Assembly: GCA_022494885.1 (NCBI GenBank)
Contig: JAGVSM010003418.1
Location: forward strand, 1-64,000
Source of the DNA: Micrasema longulum
Taxonomy: Eukaryota > Arthropoda > Insecta > Trichoptera > Brachycentridae
Length of the DNA stretch: 64,000 nt
Reading direction: 5' to 3'
Shown here: positions 33,351 through 44,039 of the stretch, piece after piece
How the letters are laid out: each line of letters opens with the position of its first letter
Numbering within the stretch: the first letter of the stretch is position 1
Translations under genes and position numbers: made by a program
Notes under the pieces: model-generated
What the model was told of the DNA's origin: nothing
The model's database searches: none
Seen by the model: only the letters and a program-made list of their open reading frames with translations

Positions 33351-33900
33351 GTAAGTAAAGCAAACCTAAGGTTCAGAGAAAGACTCTGTATTATGTTTAC
33401 AGCTCCCACTTTGGACTTGTGATATTATTATCGCTCTGGTGCAACAATATGTATTAACTCAAACAGTTGATATATTACGCAGTTACGATACGTATGAACG
33501 CATTTAACGTGAAAAGCAATCTTATTTATCTCCGCTTTTCCCCCATACATCAATTGGAAAATTCAGCATATAAATACGGTAATTATTTACAGAGCTACGT
33601 AGCAGCTTGGAATTTTCAGATTGAAGTGTATTTATGAGGGATGGGTTGTGATTAATTACCCAATCTTTCTATCCCCTTACCCAATACTTTACATATACTA
33701 TTTACTTTCCACTATCGACTGTACCCAGTAAGTTGAAAGGAGATTGAGAGGAGCCTTCTAAGAAAGATGACTCTGATCAATACGGTCTGGACTCCACTCT
33801 AAAAATTGATTTAAAAAAATAGATTTATACTGAAACTGATTGTGTTTTTTTGCCTGAATAAAAAAAAGCTACAAATTACAACGGAGACGAAGAACATTCT
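33351..33900. other. Unassigned stretch
   Basis: No matched repeat or coding signal. Partly balanced composition near 33400-33600. Confidence 0.3.
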
Positions 33901-33904
33901 TTGA

Positions 33905-34000
33905 ACGGTAATATTAGATCTTAATTTGTTGGTGCGAGGGAAAACATTTTAAAAAAGAAAATATAAAAGTCTATGCATTTACATGGCTTATCTGTGTTCG
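33905..34000. repeat. Repeat A fragment
   Basis: ATTAGATCTTAATTTGTTGG, then GAGGGAAAACATTTTAAAAA and AAGTCTATGCATTTACATGG. Confidence 0.45.
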
Positions 34001-34369
34001 GACCAACTCGCAACCAAATCCGTATCTTCCTAGCGCACTCCATGTAACAATAATTCTACGTGTGGACGCCGGAAAAAACATTATATTATCAGTATCCAAA
34101 TAATAGTCTACGAGTGAAGTGCGTCTTCTTTCATCAAATTTTTTTTATCGAGCGAGCTGTGTCAGCGTCCATTTAAACCGCCAGCTTCATACAAGCTGTG
34201 CCAGCGTCTCACGACCGTTAGCTTCAGCAGCCAGGTACCAGCACTAGTCACGCCTCATCATCAGCAGGTTAGTGGAGTTGCGTAACCTTACTTTTCCAAC
34301 AATACAGTCCACTCTAAATTTTCCACTTTTTAGGACGAGATATTCTTCACACCTCGTCCACTCCTCAAC

Positions 34370-34665
34370 AATCTGTAATTGGCTGGTGTATGTGGCCACT
34401 TTACATACTGTGTAACATTCGCCATTCTGCCTATGTTTTAACATCCACATTTCCTCAACTCTTCCGGGTCTGCTCGTCAGGTAAACTCTTCAGGTCATAA
34501 GTCCTGTAAATGTGTAACTTCCATATTTCTTCTCAAAAATTTTTTCACTCTCTACCTCTGTTGCGACAAATTTTGATTTTAATAACTCCCTAGGGAAGAA
34601 GTCCAGTCTATCTACAAACATTTGGACATACTCAAAACATTGGTATTGCGGGAGTTTAGGCATTT
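34370..34665. repeat. Repeat A copy
   Basis: GTAATTGGCTGGTGTATGTG, TTACATACTGTGTAACATTC, AGGTCATAAGTCCTGTAAAT, AACTCCCTAGGGAAGAAGTC and CATTTGGACATACTCAAAAC: the repeat A blocks in order, with rearrangement in the middle. Confidence 0.6.
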
Positions 34666-34904
34666 ACTGGACTTATTTTGTTAGGAAAAATAACAGAAAT
34701 TACATAAACAACGAAGTGTAAAAAGTTACACATATAGAGTGAGAGATTTAAATCTGTGTGTTAATGCTTGCGGCGCTTTTAATAAAGTTTGATAAAAATG
34801 AGTTAGGCATTAGAAAGTACTTCTGAAAAATATTTTTTTAGTTCCGTAAACGCACAAGTCAGTCAAACAAATTTGCAAAAAAATATGTTAACATAGTACA
34901 ACAG

Positions 34905-35040
34905 AGACGGAGACATAGAACTCTAACCATTTACAGGGATTATGATACTCGTTGGCTGGTTTAAGTGGCCATTTTGCACACTGTATTACAATTCTGCCTA
35001 TGTTTCGACACCTACATTTCTTCAATTCTTTTATATAAAA
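34905..35040. repeat. Repeat A fragment
   Basis: CAACAGAGACGGAGACATAG, then TTGGCTGGTTTAAGTGGCCA and TTTGCACACTGTATTACAA. Confidence 0.6.
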
Positions 35041-35099
35041 TTGTGAGGGGATATCAATAAACAAGTCGGTAAGTCAACTAAAGTTTTCGATAAGAAATA

Positions 35100-35483
35100 C
35101 AGTGTTGAGGTATCGTCTTTGGTATCATAAATTATCATGTTAGAGATGTATTTACATTTAAATCAAGATTGAAATGTCACAATCCAAATGTTTGGGTTGT
35201 TTCTTTCTCCTTCTTATTTCCATCCTATCACATCTCCTCTCTTCTCTTCATAGTATATTGTAATATGTTTAGTTAGTTTTTATTTTTTGTAAAAAAATAT
35301 AAGTGTATTTTTTTTAGTTAATTTTCGTTTTTAATTGTTATATAAAATTATTAGATTCTTTTAAAATATGTCCAAGTACTTGTAATTTTCTCAAACTGAA
35401 CGATTTGGGTCGGTAGGAAGAAATTCCCTTAAGGCAATATGCCCGCCCTTGTATGTATATAAAGTGTAAAATAAATAAATAAA
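35100..35483 (+). mobile_element. LINE 'family X' 3' end
   Basis: A vestigial C-terminus (RDVFTFKSRLK) is followed by the 3' UTR: CTCAAACTGAACGATTTGGG, then AGGAAGAAATTCCCTTAAGG, CAATATGCCCGCCC and a tail TGTAAAATAAATAAATAAAA. The same UTR is at 41440-41757 and, inverted, at 54521-54960. Confidence 0.75.
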
Positions 35484-35814
35484 ACATGGTATACAGTATT
35501 TTCTTTTAATCCTACCGACCGTTATTTATCATAAATTAATCAAGCAAATGCAACATGCATCCACATTTCTATACCGCTATCCTACCAGTTCTAATAAATA
35601 ACGCGAATCTATAAATAATATTATATTTAATACAAGCAAACGTCTTCAGTGAGAGCTGTTTCGCCTTATAAAGCCATGTTTTAGACAGTTTGACAGTACA
35701 GTCTGTCATAGAAAACTCTAAGCCTGAAACTTGTTTAAAAGTTTTCAAGATAACGAGAGAAAATTCTTCTGAAATTAAGTAGACACAATAAAAACACAGG
35801 AATATATTTTTTAA

Positions 35815-36205
35815 TTATCTTGTATGACAGGGTTACGAATGATGAAATCAGGCGAGAGTGTGACTCTGAGTCAAGCATAATTGATAAGATTAAGAATGGG
35901 TCTCTGAGATGGTTTGGTCATGTAGAACAAATGGACGACGAAAGAACGGTAAAACAAGTATATATGGCGAAAATGAATGGCAACGTGAAACGAGGACGAC
36001 TAAGGAAGACGTGGCATGATCAGATAAACCAAAATCTTGAGTCTGGTCATGTCAAAAGCAGAACCGAAGGGCATGTATGACAAGATGTATGAATGTGGAG
36101 GAAGCTAGGAATGTATGCCGGTAAAGATGTGTGTGGCGGTCTATTCTCTCTGCCTACCCCTACGGGGAAATGGCGTGATGGTAGTAGTAGTGGTAGTAGC
36201 CCTTA
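35815..36205 (+). mobile_element. RTE-like LINE C-terminal fragment
   Basis: The ORF reads DRVTNDEIRRECDSESSII, DKIKNGSLRWFGHVEQMDD and then RGRLRKTWHDQI. 'EIR.R......I..IK...LRWFGHVERMD' and 'RGR.R..W.DQI' are hallmark C-terminal blocks of RTE-type RTs in arthropods. After a stop the frame resumes as CMNVEEARNVC. The 3' end runs into a (GTAGTAGTG) simple repeat. Confidence 0.8.
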
Positions 36206-36242
36206 ACAAAAAAATAATTACAGAATTCATAAAATTATCTTT

Positions 36243-36412
36243 TACGTGGTCTAGTGGTCAACGCATTTCGTCTCGTCACACGTCTCGGGTCCCTAGTATG
36301 GTACCAGAAGCATAAGACTAATCATATCTTCCTGTATCATAAGATACACTGCGATTGGGGTACCCGCATGCAGTTCCCTATGCACCATTAGGTGAGATAG
36401 GGCTCAATGAAA
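36243..36412 (+). repeat. SINE-1, internally deleted copy
   Basis: The head ACGTGGTCTAGTGGTCAACG and then ACGTCTCGGGTCCCTAGTAT show the B box is lost. The 3' part GGTACCCGCATGCAGTTCCC, then ACCATTAGGTGAGATAGGG. Confidence 0.65.
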
Positions 36413-36559
36413 ATGATAAATGAACAAAATTTGTAAAATAGGCTTATTGCCAGGAACAGAATTTGTTTCATATTTTTTAAAATTTTGATTCGAAATTAAT
36501 TTATAAACCCTTACGGATTCATACATTTAACAAAATAATTCTTCTTTTTTAAATTCATA

Positions 36560-37225
36560 TTCTATGATAGTATTTTTCACATCATTTGTAAAGGTTGTCT
36601 GAGTCTTTTGTGTAGTTTTGTATGGTGGTTTATCTTACATATATTATATTACCAGACCCTGGTTTATTAGTCTTGACTATCCTTGTCTTGTTTTAGATAG
36701 TAGTATATGATAGCGTTCTGATATTATCGTATTGTGTCCATGTTTACTAAAAAAATTTTCATGTTTTAGTTCTTCGTCTACAATTATATCAGTGGCTATC
36801 TATGAATAAATTTTAAGGATTCTAGTTGTAAGATTTCAGTTACATTTATTTGTTTGGTTTGTTTAAATAGTTATTTAGTTGTTGTTAGATAAGGGAGGCC
36901 ATATACTTACTTTAATATTTTATTTTGTTGTCTTTGTAGTATGTTTATGTCATTTTGATTTCCTGTTCCCCATAGTAGTTGCATATAACATATTTTAGTT
37001 TTGACATAGGCTTCATAAGAATTGCATTAGATTTTTTTAAATTACATTACACACATTAGATTTCTTTTGTGATTATGAAAAAAGTTTTTGATTTGAATGA
37101 AAATACTCGATAATGTCGCCACTTTCCTAATTAAATTGCTGTTATGAATTGTCCGTGTCAATTGTTTGACTATTGTTAGTCTATAGTATTTAACTTGCTG
37201 AATTTCAGTTAGTCGTTCATATATA
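36560..37225 (-). mobile_element. LINE 'family D' fragment, RT C-terminus
   Basis: Decayed minus-strand frames read ERLTEIQQVKYYRLTIVKQL, then TKICYMQLLWGTGNQNDIN and LQRQQNKILKYVYGLPY, with stops between. ICYM...WG..........Q...K..Y.LPY is a typical RT C-terminal pattern. The end (CAGACAACCTTTACAAATGA on the minus strand) matches 14195-14222. Confidence 0.6.
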
Positions 37226-37231
37226 TATAGT

Positions 37232-37285
37232 TGGATAATTTATATAGCGCCATTTTTGTGAAAATCACCTCAAGGGCGCTGTACA
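37232..37285 (+). repeat. 'AGCGCC' element end
   Basis: GTTGGATAATTTATATAGCG, then CCATTTTTGTGAAAATCACC and TCAAGGGCGCTGTACAATTA. Confidence 0.7.
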
Positions 37286-37299
37286 ATTAATAAATATCC

Positions 37300-37700
37300 C
37301 AGTACGTCTTGCAGCTACAGAGCGCATGGACGGTTGGGATTCTAGTTCCTCGTTTTCAATTAAGATCAATAAAAAATTATAACAGATAGGAGCTAGATTA
37401 CAGGACGTCTTGCAGCTACAGAGCGCATAGACAGTTAGAAATTTAGCCCCCATTTACACATTTTAAAAATTGACAAATAAATTTAGTGTATTAATGATAC
37501 TAAAAAAAAATAAAAATAATATGAATAATAAAAAGGAGTAAGATTACAACACGTCTTGCAGCTACTAAGCGCATAGACGATTGGAATTCTAGACCCCATT
37601 TATAAAATTTAGGTATTTTTAAGTTGGTATATGAAAGCTAGATAACCAATCATCGTGCAGCTACAAAGCGCATGGACGAGTGGAATTCTAGCAAAGTTAG
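37300..37700 (+). repeat. Degenerate tandem repeat, ~100-146 bp spacing, four units
   Basis: The block ACGTCTTGCAGCTACAGAGC, then GCATGGACGGTTGGGATTCT, starts at 37304, 37405, 37551 and about 37651. GGAG(C/T)(T/A)AGATTACA precedes units 2 and 3. It follows the AGCGCC end directly, so it may be its interior. Confidence 0.75.
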
Positions 37701-38400
37701 AATGATATCAATAAATTTATAAAAAATAGAGCATAGTAGTAAGTTTGTCAAGTGTTCATGCCAAGAACTAAGCAATAAAAAACTAAATAAATAAAGCACT
37801 GTATCAAATCCATGGTTAACAAAGGGAGATAGATGTCCGAAGAGAATCTTTTGTAGACAGTAGGTAGATATCGTCACCATGTGGTCCACTAGGCTGCTGG
37901 AGAATTTCTGGAAACGCACGTGTGTAGACTGGGGATTATGCCTATTGTTCCAACGACTTGGTGTCCATTTTGGTCCGTATTATTTCATTTTATGAGACGC
38001 AACATTCCTTGTCAATTCACATTTTTAAATGAATATTTTTTTGTAAGTTAGTTATAGAAGTTTGATTTATCATTTTGTATGTTATTAGAAGGCAGATATT
38101 TGAAATAATGTAATGTAATAATGTTCATCAATGTTTTTACTTTATCTGTGATGGAATTTAGATAAGAAAAACGTAAAATATGTTAATAAAACATACCTTT
38201 TCAAGAAAAAAATCTTAGATGACCGAGAATGGAATGGAATGAGGAATAAATGGAAGTAATCAAGAGTACTGCTATGTCTTTTTTTGTCTACAAACATTTG
38301 GACAAACTCAAAATACTGTATTATTAGTATTTAAAGCATTAACTTTGTGGTGAAATATTTTAATAAATGCTATTAAATATTTGTAAATAACCATATACCA
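37701..38400. other. Unassigned stretch with one repeat A terminus
   Basis: 38282-38325 holds a lone repeat A end (TTTGTCTACAAACATTTGGA, then CAAACTCAAAATACTG). Otherwise nothing recognised. Confidence 0.4.
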
Positions 38401-38410
38401 ACTTTAAAAT

Positions 38411-38446
38411 GTCTACCGGTTTCGAGACGTACCCGTCTCTTTGTCA
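38411..38446 (-). ncRNA. Hammerhead-like motif, antisense arm
   Basis: On the minus strand it reads TTGACAA, one A, stem GAGACG-GGTA-CGTCTC, then GAAACCGGTAGAC. The 6-bp stem II with tetraloop is perfect and the GAAA block is intact. The CTGANGA block has two changes, so this arm is probably inactive. Confidence 0.55.
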
Positions 38447-38868
38447 ACATGCAAACCAACATGCAAAACCCTAATCAATTTAAATCATGACTTTAATAAA
38501 AATACAGGAGTTAAAATCTTACATACAAATAATAAAGGGTTAAAAGTAAATAATATGGAAATATTTCACATTAGGAAAGCTTTAAAAAATAATGTTCCTT
38601 TGATCAATAATCAAACAAACTTCCAATATAGTCCTTTATACGATGTTCCACTGTAATGGTCACCCTATTAAACGTTCCCCCTCCCTCCACCCCCTTTACT
38701 TTTTTCATTAATTGTCAAACAAAGAATATGAAAGAATATTTTCATAATTTGATCAGTGCATGTGCTTATTGAAATGCATGTCGTGTTGGTTTTATATTTT
38801 TGTGCAATTACTATGGTAAAGGTGTGTAGTGGGTTTTGCATGTTGGTTTGCATGTTGGTTTAATTGGT

Positions 38869-38908
38869 GTCCTGACGAAGAGACGGATACGTCTTAAAAC
38901 CGGTAGAC
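38869..38908 (+). ncRNA. Hammerhead-like motif, sense arm
   Basis: GTC then CTGACGA (38872-38878), A, stem GAGACG-GATA-CGTCTT, then AAAACCGGTAGAC. GTC and GAC can form stem I, and ACCGGT can form a minimal or dimeric stem III. The predicted scissile position follows A38905. The G of GAAA is mutated to A, which should cripple it. The two arms carry different lesions. Confidence 0.6.
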
Positions 38909-38936
38909 GGTTAAAAAAAACGGTCGAAAACGATCG

Positions 38937-39420
38937 AACATATTTATTTATTTTGTTCATTAACGCCCAAAAAGCATTTACAAAAAATAAAAATGAAATA
39001 CATGCTAACATACTAAATAATAAACACAGAATATACAGAAAAAATATGTAAAATTAGTTAAAGAGGATATAATAAAAAGTTTTACAAAGTAAAAAAACAA
39101 TAATAACAAAGGTATGCAAGAAAAAACAGTAAACATATAAACAAAAAATGCAAAGATATAAGCTTATAAAATAATTTCTGTAAAGCAAACAATAAATAAA
39201 GTGTTACGATAAGCAAGAAAGACATTTTAAAGTTAAATTAATAAACAAGCAAGCATATATTACCACAAAAAAATAAGAAATAAAAATATGTATCTATGAA
39301 ATGCGTATTTGCCAATACTACAATGCAATTTGATATAATAGTAAAAAATAGAAAACAAGTATATGGTAATAAAAATAAACAAGTAAGTATTTTTTTAATT
39401 ATGGAATTGAATTGTCAATA
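38937..39420 (-). mobile_element. LINE 3' UTR remnant
   Basis: On the minus strand it ends AATGCTTTTTGGGCGTTAAT, then GAACAAAATAAATAAATA. This belongs to the 'GGGCGT' group of 3' ends also seen at 26653, 27845 and 55485. Confidence 0.4.
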
Positions 39421-39509
39421 ATAGTTTGACGAGCAGCTACAAATAAACTTGATATTGTGGACTTAAAAGATAGTAAAGAATTGGACAGAATGTCTGCAGC
39501 CGTTCCATA

Positions 39510-39607
39510 TTACAACAGAGATGAAGAGCATTTTAATGAAGGGAATATGGAAGTCTATGCATCTGCGCGGCTTATAACCTATTATTAGCTGATTCAAGTG
39601 GCCACTT
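39510..39607. repeat. Repeat A fragment
   Basis: ACAACAGAGATGAAGAGCAT, then GGGAATATGGAAGTCTATGC and TTCAAGTGGCCACTTTGATG. Confidence 0.55.
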
Positions 39608-39614
39608 TGATGAC

Positions 39615-39690
39615 AGATCATAACGGTAAGAGACGGGTACGTCTCTAAACCGGTAGATGTATAAAAGTCGGTAAGTGGTTTTATACAAAT
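39615..39690 (+). repeat. Solo decayed hammerhead-like arm
   Basis: GAGACGGGTACGTCTCTAAA, then CCGGTAGATG: stem II and the region after it match 38869-38908, but the CTGACGA block is gone. The following AAAGTCGGTAAGTGGTTTTA recurs near 49645 (AGAAGTCGGTAAGTGGTT). Confidence 0.5.
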
Positions 39691-40215
39691 ATTGTATTGA
39701 ATATTGAATACGTACGTCTCGCATTTGAGAGTGCATCAAGAGATCAAACGTAAGATAGTAATAAAAATAATACCAAAAATGTATCTTATTCAAATTCGGT
39801 ATTCGCAGTGTGGACTTCCGGGTTTCGAATAGGTTGGTAATTGTGTATTTCCGGTGCGGTAAAATTCGCCGTGCCAAAAATGAAATAATCGCTCTACAAA
39901 CGAGAGTAAGGAAGCAATAAAGGTAAATTATGCATTACTAGCGCATAATGGTAAGCAGTGTTCTGCACTTAATCATTGTATAGTTACAGCCTTAAATAAA
40001 ATAAAAAAACGATCAAAAAACTAACAATAATTGTTTTTACACACTCACATCATGGTCACGGCATTCGAAAGCTAAAATGACAGGTACACGAGATTTTTTG
40101 TAAATGTTTAAAGGCAATTAATCTAGATGTTTTTTCCTGTGTCAAATTAAATGTTTAGTTACATAGATTCGAGTATCATATTAACAAAATACATATCATT
40201 ATTTCTTATAATGAT
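39691..40215. other. Unassigned stretch
   Basis: No coding signal or repeat match found. Confidence 0.35.
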
Positions 40216-40219
40216 ATGT

Positions 40220-41055
40220 AAGGAGTACCGCTTTACCCACCGTTAAACTACTGGGAGTAATCCTTAATTCTGACCTTTCTCTTGACGCTCAATCAAACGA
40301 TAAGTTCATGCTTTTACCAGCTAAAGCAGATTAAATGCATGCGCAAAAATTTGCCAGTTGATGCCGCCCGTCAATTAATAAATGCGTTTGTAATGTCTAG
40401 GGTCGATTATTGTAATGGTATCTACGCAGGGCTACCAATGAATAAAATGACTCGCTTACAGTCTGTATTTAATGCCGCAGCGAGACTTATTTTTGGAATC
40501 TCTAAGTTCAGTCATATCACTCTACTACTTCGGGAATTACACTGGCTACGTTTACCACAGAGGGTGGAATACAAACTCTGTTGGCGTATGTATAAGTCAC
40601 TTCACAACTCTGCTCCAGAATATCTAAGGGAACTCTGCATTCCAGATGAACTAGCTGACAGACGTCTTACGCTTAGATCAGCTACATCAACGCCGAAAGG
40701 AAAAGTAATCAAACATCTACGCAAACAGCGCACTAAATTTGGCGAACGCGCATTTGCGGTCGCAGGCCCTACGGCATGGAATGCTCTCCCAGCAGAGGTC
40801 CGAAACTGAGAGAGTGAAGTGATGTTTCGGAAGAAACTTAAAACTCACTTGTTCTCTAAATCATTTGATTAAATTCTTAGCATGTGGTGACAAAGTAAAT
40901 ATAATATTTCTTAAATTAAAAAGGTTATTAAATTTATATCTTTATATTGCCTAGCTTGGAACGGGGTATGTACCCTTGTTAGCTGGGCAAAGTGAATATG
41001 GAATTGTATTTTGATAAAGAGTGTGAATAAATAAATAAATAAATAAATAAATATA
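40220..41055 (+). mobile_element. 5'-truncated CR1/L2-like LINE, RT C-terminus and 3' UTR
   Basis: It starts with KLLGVILNSDLSLDA in one frame. A frameshift near 40280 leads to a 175-codon ORF reading CFYQLKQIKCMRKNLPVDAA, FVMSRVDYCNGIYAGLP, LQSVFNAAARLIFGIS, LHWLRLPQRVEYKLCWRMY and GERAFAVAGPTAWNALP. This is the conserved C-terminal region of CR1/L2-type RTs ('SRLDYCN..L.G', 'Q...N.AAR', 'LHWLP...R'). A TGA at 40807 interrupts the frame, which continues ESEVMFRKKLKTHLFSKSFD to a stop at 40870. The UTR has CTTGGAACGGGGTATGTACC, then CTTGTTAGCTGGGCAAAGTG and an (AATA)n tail. Confidence 0.9.
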
Positions 41056-41059
41056 ATCA

Positions 41060-41140
41060 CTTTGTAAAGCGCCCTTTAGGTATTATATTACGAAAATAGC
41101 GCTGTATAAGTTATCCATAATAATAATTATTATTATTGTA
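41060..41140 (-). repeat. 'AGCGCC' element end with (ATT)n tail
   Basis: AAAGCGCCCTTTAGGTATTA, then AGCGCTGTATAAGTTATCCA and TAATAATAATTATTATTATT. Confidence 0.6.
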
Positions 41141-41204
41141 AAAAAATATATATTTATTTAATGCACAAAATACACAATTTTATCATAGAGCAAAATTATA
41201 TTTT

Positions 41205-41260
41205 TTTATGTCCCGACTTATTAGAAAATTCTGCGTTAAGTCGGGACAAATAAATAAATT
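41205..41260 (+). mobile_element. LINE 3' end, hairpin only
   Basis: TGTCCCGACTTATTAGAAAA, then TCTGCGTTAAGTCGGGACAA and ATAAATAAAT. The hairpin arms GTCCCGACTTA and TAAGTCGGGAC are perfect. Confidence 0.5.
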
Positions 41261-41439
41261 TATACTTAAAAATAGTTCATTGAAAACATTTTTTAAATAA
41301 CTGAAACGATTTTGTGATCGGGTTCAGAAACAAAGGTTAGACATTTGACCTTGCTATAGGAACTTTTGGTTTGATCAAAAATCCTAAGAATTTGTCTTTA
41401 TCTTCTGTGAGTGGACATTGGAAGAGAACATGATATGCA

Positions 41440-41757
41440 TGAGATTACTATATTCAAAGTGAACACATTAATCAAGGATTTCGCTTTCCTCTTTCCTTCC
41501 CTCTTTACTCCCTCATCTTTTTATAGTATAATGTAGATATTTAGTTTCTTTAACTTTTACTTCTTAAAAAAAAAAAATGAATATTTTGTACTGCAATGAA
41601 ATTATTAATAAACCAACAATATGTTCATATACCACTGATTTTCTCAAATTGAACGGTTTGGGTAGGTAGGAAGAAATTGCCTTAAGGCAATATGCCCGCC
41701 CTTATGCATATGTGTGTAAACTGTATACGTATATAAAGTGTTTAAATAAATAAAAAT
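41440..41757 (+). mobile_element. LINE 'family X' 3' UTR
   Basis: Same UTR as 35100-35483: TCAAATTGAACGGTTTGGGT, then GAAATTGCCTTAAGGCAATA, TGCCCGCCC, and TGTTTAAATAAATAAAAATT. Confidence 0.75.
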
Positions 41758-42710
41758 TGTACTGCCGATTTCTGCTGTACACCCTTTAGAGACCTCGTTT
41801 GCCTTTTAAGGAGAAATAAATATTAAAAGGAAATATGAAAGGAAGTTAAAATCTGTCAGATACGGCAAATCTTTACAGAATGTTTAATTTTAATTTCATT
41901 AAGAAAAAAAAACAGATTATTTTTTAAAAGTATATAGGTACTCGTACATATTCCTATAATTTTTTTTTCCGGTGTACAAATGACCCACCCGCCTTTCTTA
42001 GAAACCTAACTTCCCTTCAGTTTTTGCCAATTCCTTTATTTTCTGGATCCTCTTCCTGTCTCCTTTCAAACTCATTATCTAATCCCAAATTCTTCATCAA
42101 TCATCAGTTATCAATATATAAAAAAAAACAAATTCATGGTCAAGACAGGAGCCCTATAAACAGTCCACCATTTTTCGTAGAAGGCGGATTCTAAACTTTC
42201 ACCCCGCAATAACAAACGAAGCCTGCAATTTTCTAAGGAAATATTTGTTTGAGGAAATGCTTTCATACAATGCCAACGTAAACAAAGGCGAAATTATACG
42301 ATGGTTATTTATTCAAGAATGGTAAAAACTGCCTATTGGAAGTATTTAATATTTCAACCTAATGATTTATTTTCGTAAATAATAATAAATAATGTAGAAA
42401 TATCATGAATATAATTGACTTAAATTTTCGCTTGTCACGCGAGATATGGCGGGCGTTTTTAGAGGATTGTAAAAGTTTATTTTCTTTATTTATGTTTGTA
42501 TAAATTGGTCTGACTGAGCGCAGTTGTAGTCTTCATACGAAGGGTACAGGATATGAAGGATGAATGTAAAAATAAAGTTTTAAGGTATAACGTGTTAAAG
42601 TTATCAAACCTCTTGAACTTAAAACAAAATTATAAATATAATTCAATCTGCTTAATGCGAATAGGGTTGTGTGGTTGGTAGCTAGTGCTATACTCATGGA
42701 TCTTTTTAAA
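41758..42710. other. Unassigned intronic stretch
   Basis: No repeat match, coding signal or RNA gene. Confidence 0.35.
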
Positions 42711-42711
42711 T

Positions 42712-42721
42712 TTATATATAT

Positions 42722-42757
<36 letters not shown>
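42712..42757. repeat. (AT)n microsatellite
   Basis: Alternating TA for 46 bases with one AAAT interruption. Confidence 0.95.
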
Positions 42758-42758
<1 letters not shown>

Positions 42759-42889
42759 TGTACCTGTATTTAGTAGCCTTACATGCCATGCACAAGACTC
42801 AGGAAAAATCGCTTTTATTTGTCTTGGAAATGGGATGTTCGATCACTGATTTTTGTTTATTACGTTTATGAGTCCAATCACCATTGTTG

Positions 42890-43045
42890 CAAAGTCCAAG
42901 AACATGGATCAGAGGTCCGAGGTTTGAACCCCACTATACCCCAACTTGATTTCAATTTTTGAATGGAGAGTTATTTACAGCTCATTAAAATGGCCATCAA
43001 AATTGAAATATTTAGATAATTTATAAAAACGCTAATATTTATTTT
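42890..43045 (+). repeat. SINE-2 copy, head truncated
   Basis: CATGGATCAGAGGTCCGAGG, then TTTGAACCCCACTATACCCC, AGTTATTTACAGCTCATTAA and AATGGCCATCAAAATTGAA. Confidence 0.7.
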
Positions 43046-43625
43046 TTCTAAATAATAAAAAAATAGCCTTTATTGTTTCCAAAAATCCAAAAATAGTTTT
43101 CATTTATCGCTTTATTTCCGGTATTTCACTGACATCCCCTGTATGCATATTTTTCTTGTTCAATTATCTTGGAGAGTAGAGTTTTTATACATTTAATTAA
43201 ACACAACTGCAGTCAGATGGCATTATTAGTTTAGAACACATTAAAATTGGCATCCATCCTTTTTATCCTGTACCCTTCATTTGGTATTATCATGGCGTGT
43301 AAATCACTTCAGACTGTTGTAAAGGTGTAAATAAATATCTAAATTCTAAATAGTATCTGATATTTAAGAATATCTGACTATGTATAACGAACTATCTTTT
43401 AAAATTCGACATTCATTATGAACCACAATAAAAATGTATTAAGTTAAAAACATTAATACTGTGATAAGGTAGGTATATTAGTTCTATAATTATTTGAGAA
43501 AATTAACTGTTTATATTTATTAAAATAAAATAAAACGTTAGTCGTTTAAATTATAAACACTTAAAGAGTTTAGGGCAGAGTTTCACTAATCAAACGCGTG
43601 AAAACTGTAACTGTGAAATATTCAC
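43046..43625. other. Unassigned stretch
   Basis: Nothing recognised. Confidence 0.3.
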
Positions 43626-43627
43626 GC

Positions 43628-43735
43628 TTTATTTTTATTTATTTTTTTATTTAACTTTTTGTACACAATGTTATTTGTACATTGGCGGACTTATTGCCAA
43701 ATGGTAATTTCTTCCAACCAACCAATAAAATAAAA
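43628..43735 (-). mobile_element. LINE 3' end, second copy of the 3372-3480 type
   Basis: On the minus strand TTGGAAGAAATTACCATTTG, then GCAATAAGTCCGCCAATGTA and a tail of AAATAAAAAAATAAATAAA. Confidence 0.65.
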
Positions 43736-44039
43736 GTTTTATTTTTATAATTCAAGTTACAGAACATATTCAATAGAAAAAAAATATTAAAAAGCTAAAG
43801 ATATATAAAAATAGAAATAAACGTATTTGTTTATAAATTACCTCAAATCAAAACTATTACTCAATGGGAAAAAGGAAAAAAAATGAATTTTTTCAATTTT
43901 TTTATTCAAAATTCTAAAAACAATAAATAAAATCTAAGCAAACTCAATAAAAACATGTAAAATATCAGACGGATTGTTCGAGAACTATCAAGGTACCTAC
44001 GGATCTTCAATGCATACTTCGATAATTGTACATAAAAAA

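Larger units (their letters stand above)
38405..38925 (+). mobile_element. Penelope-like element remnant with hammerhead-like arms
   Basis: The two ends are inverted copies of each other (CAACATGCAAACCAACATGC and its reverse complement), each carrying a hammerhead-like motif. Between them, in the plus frame, lies ILHTNNKGLKVNNMEIFHIR, then NVPLINNQTNFQYSPLYDVP and a stop. This resembles the end of the GIY-YIG endonuclease domain of Penelope-like elements, where 'K.L.......E...I......LN.QT' is common. RT is missing. The position of the plus-strand ribozyme 3' of the endonuclease suits this family. Confidence 0.55.

Noticed and set aside
37300..37700. CRISPR-like array
   Set aside because: Units are long, diverged and unevenly spaced with no short identical repeats, and the genome is eukaryotic.
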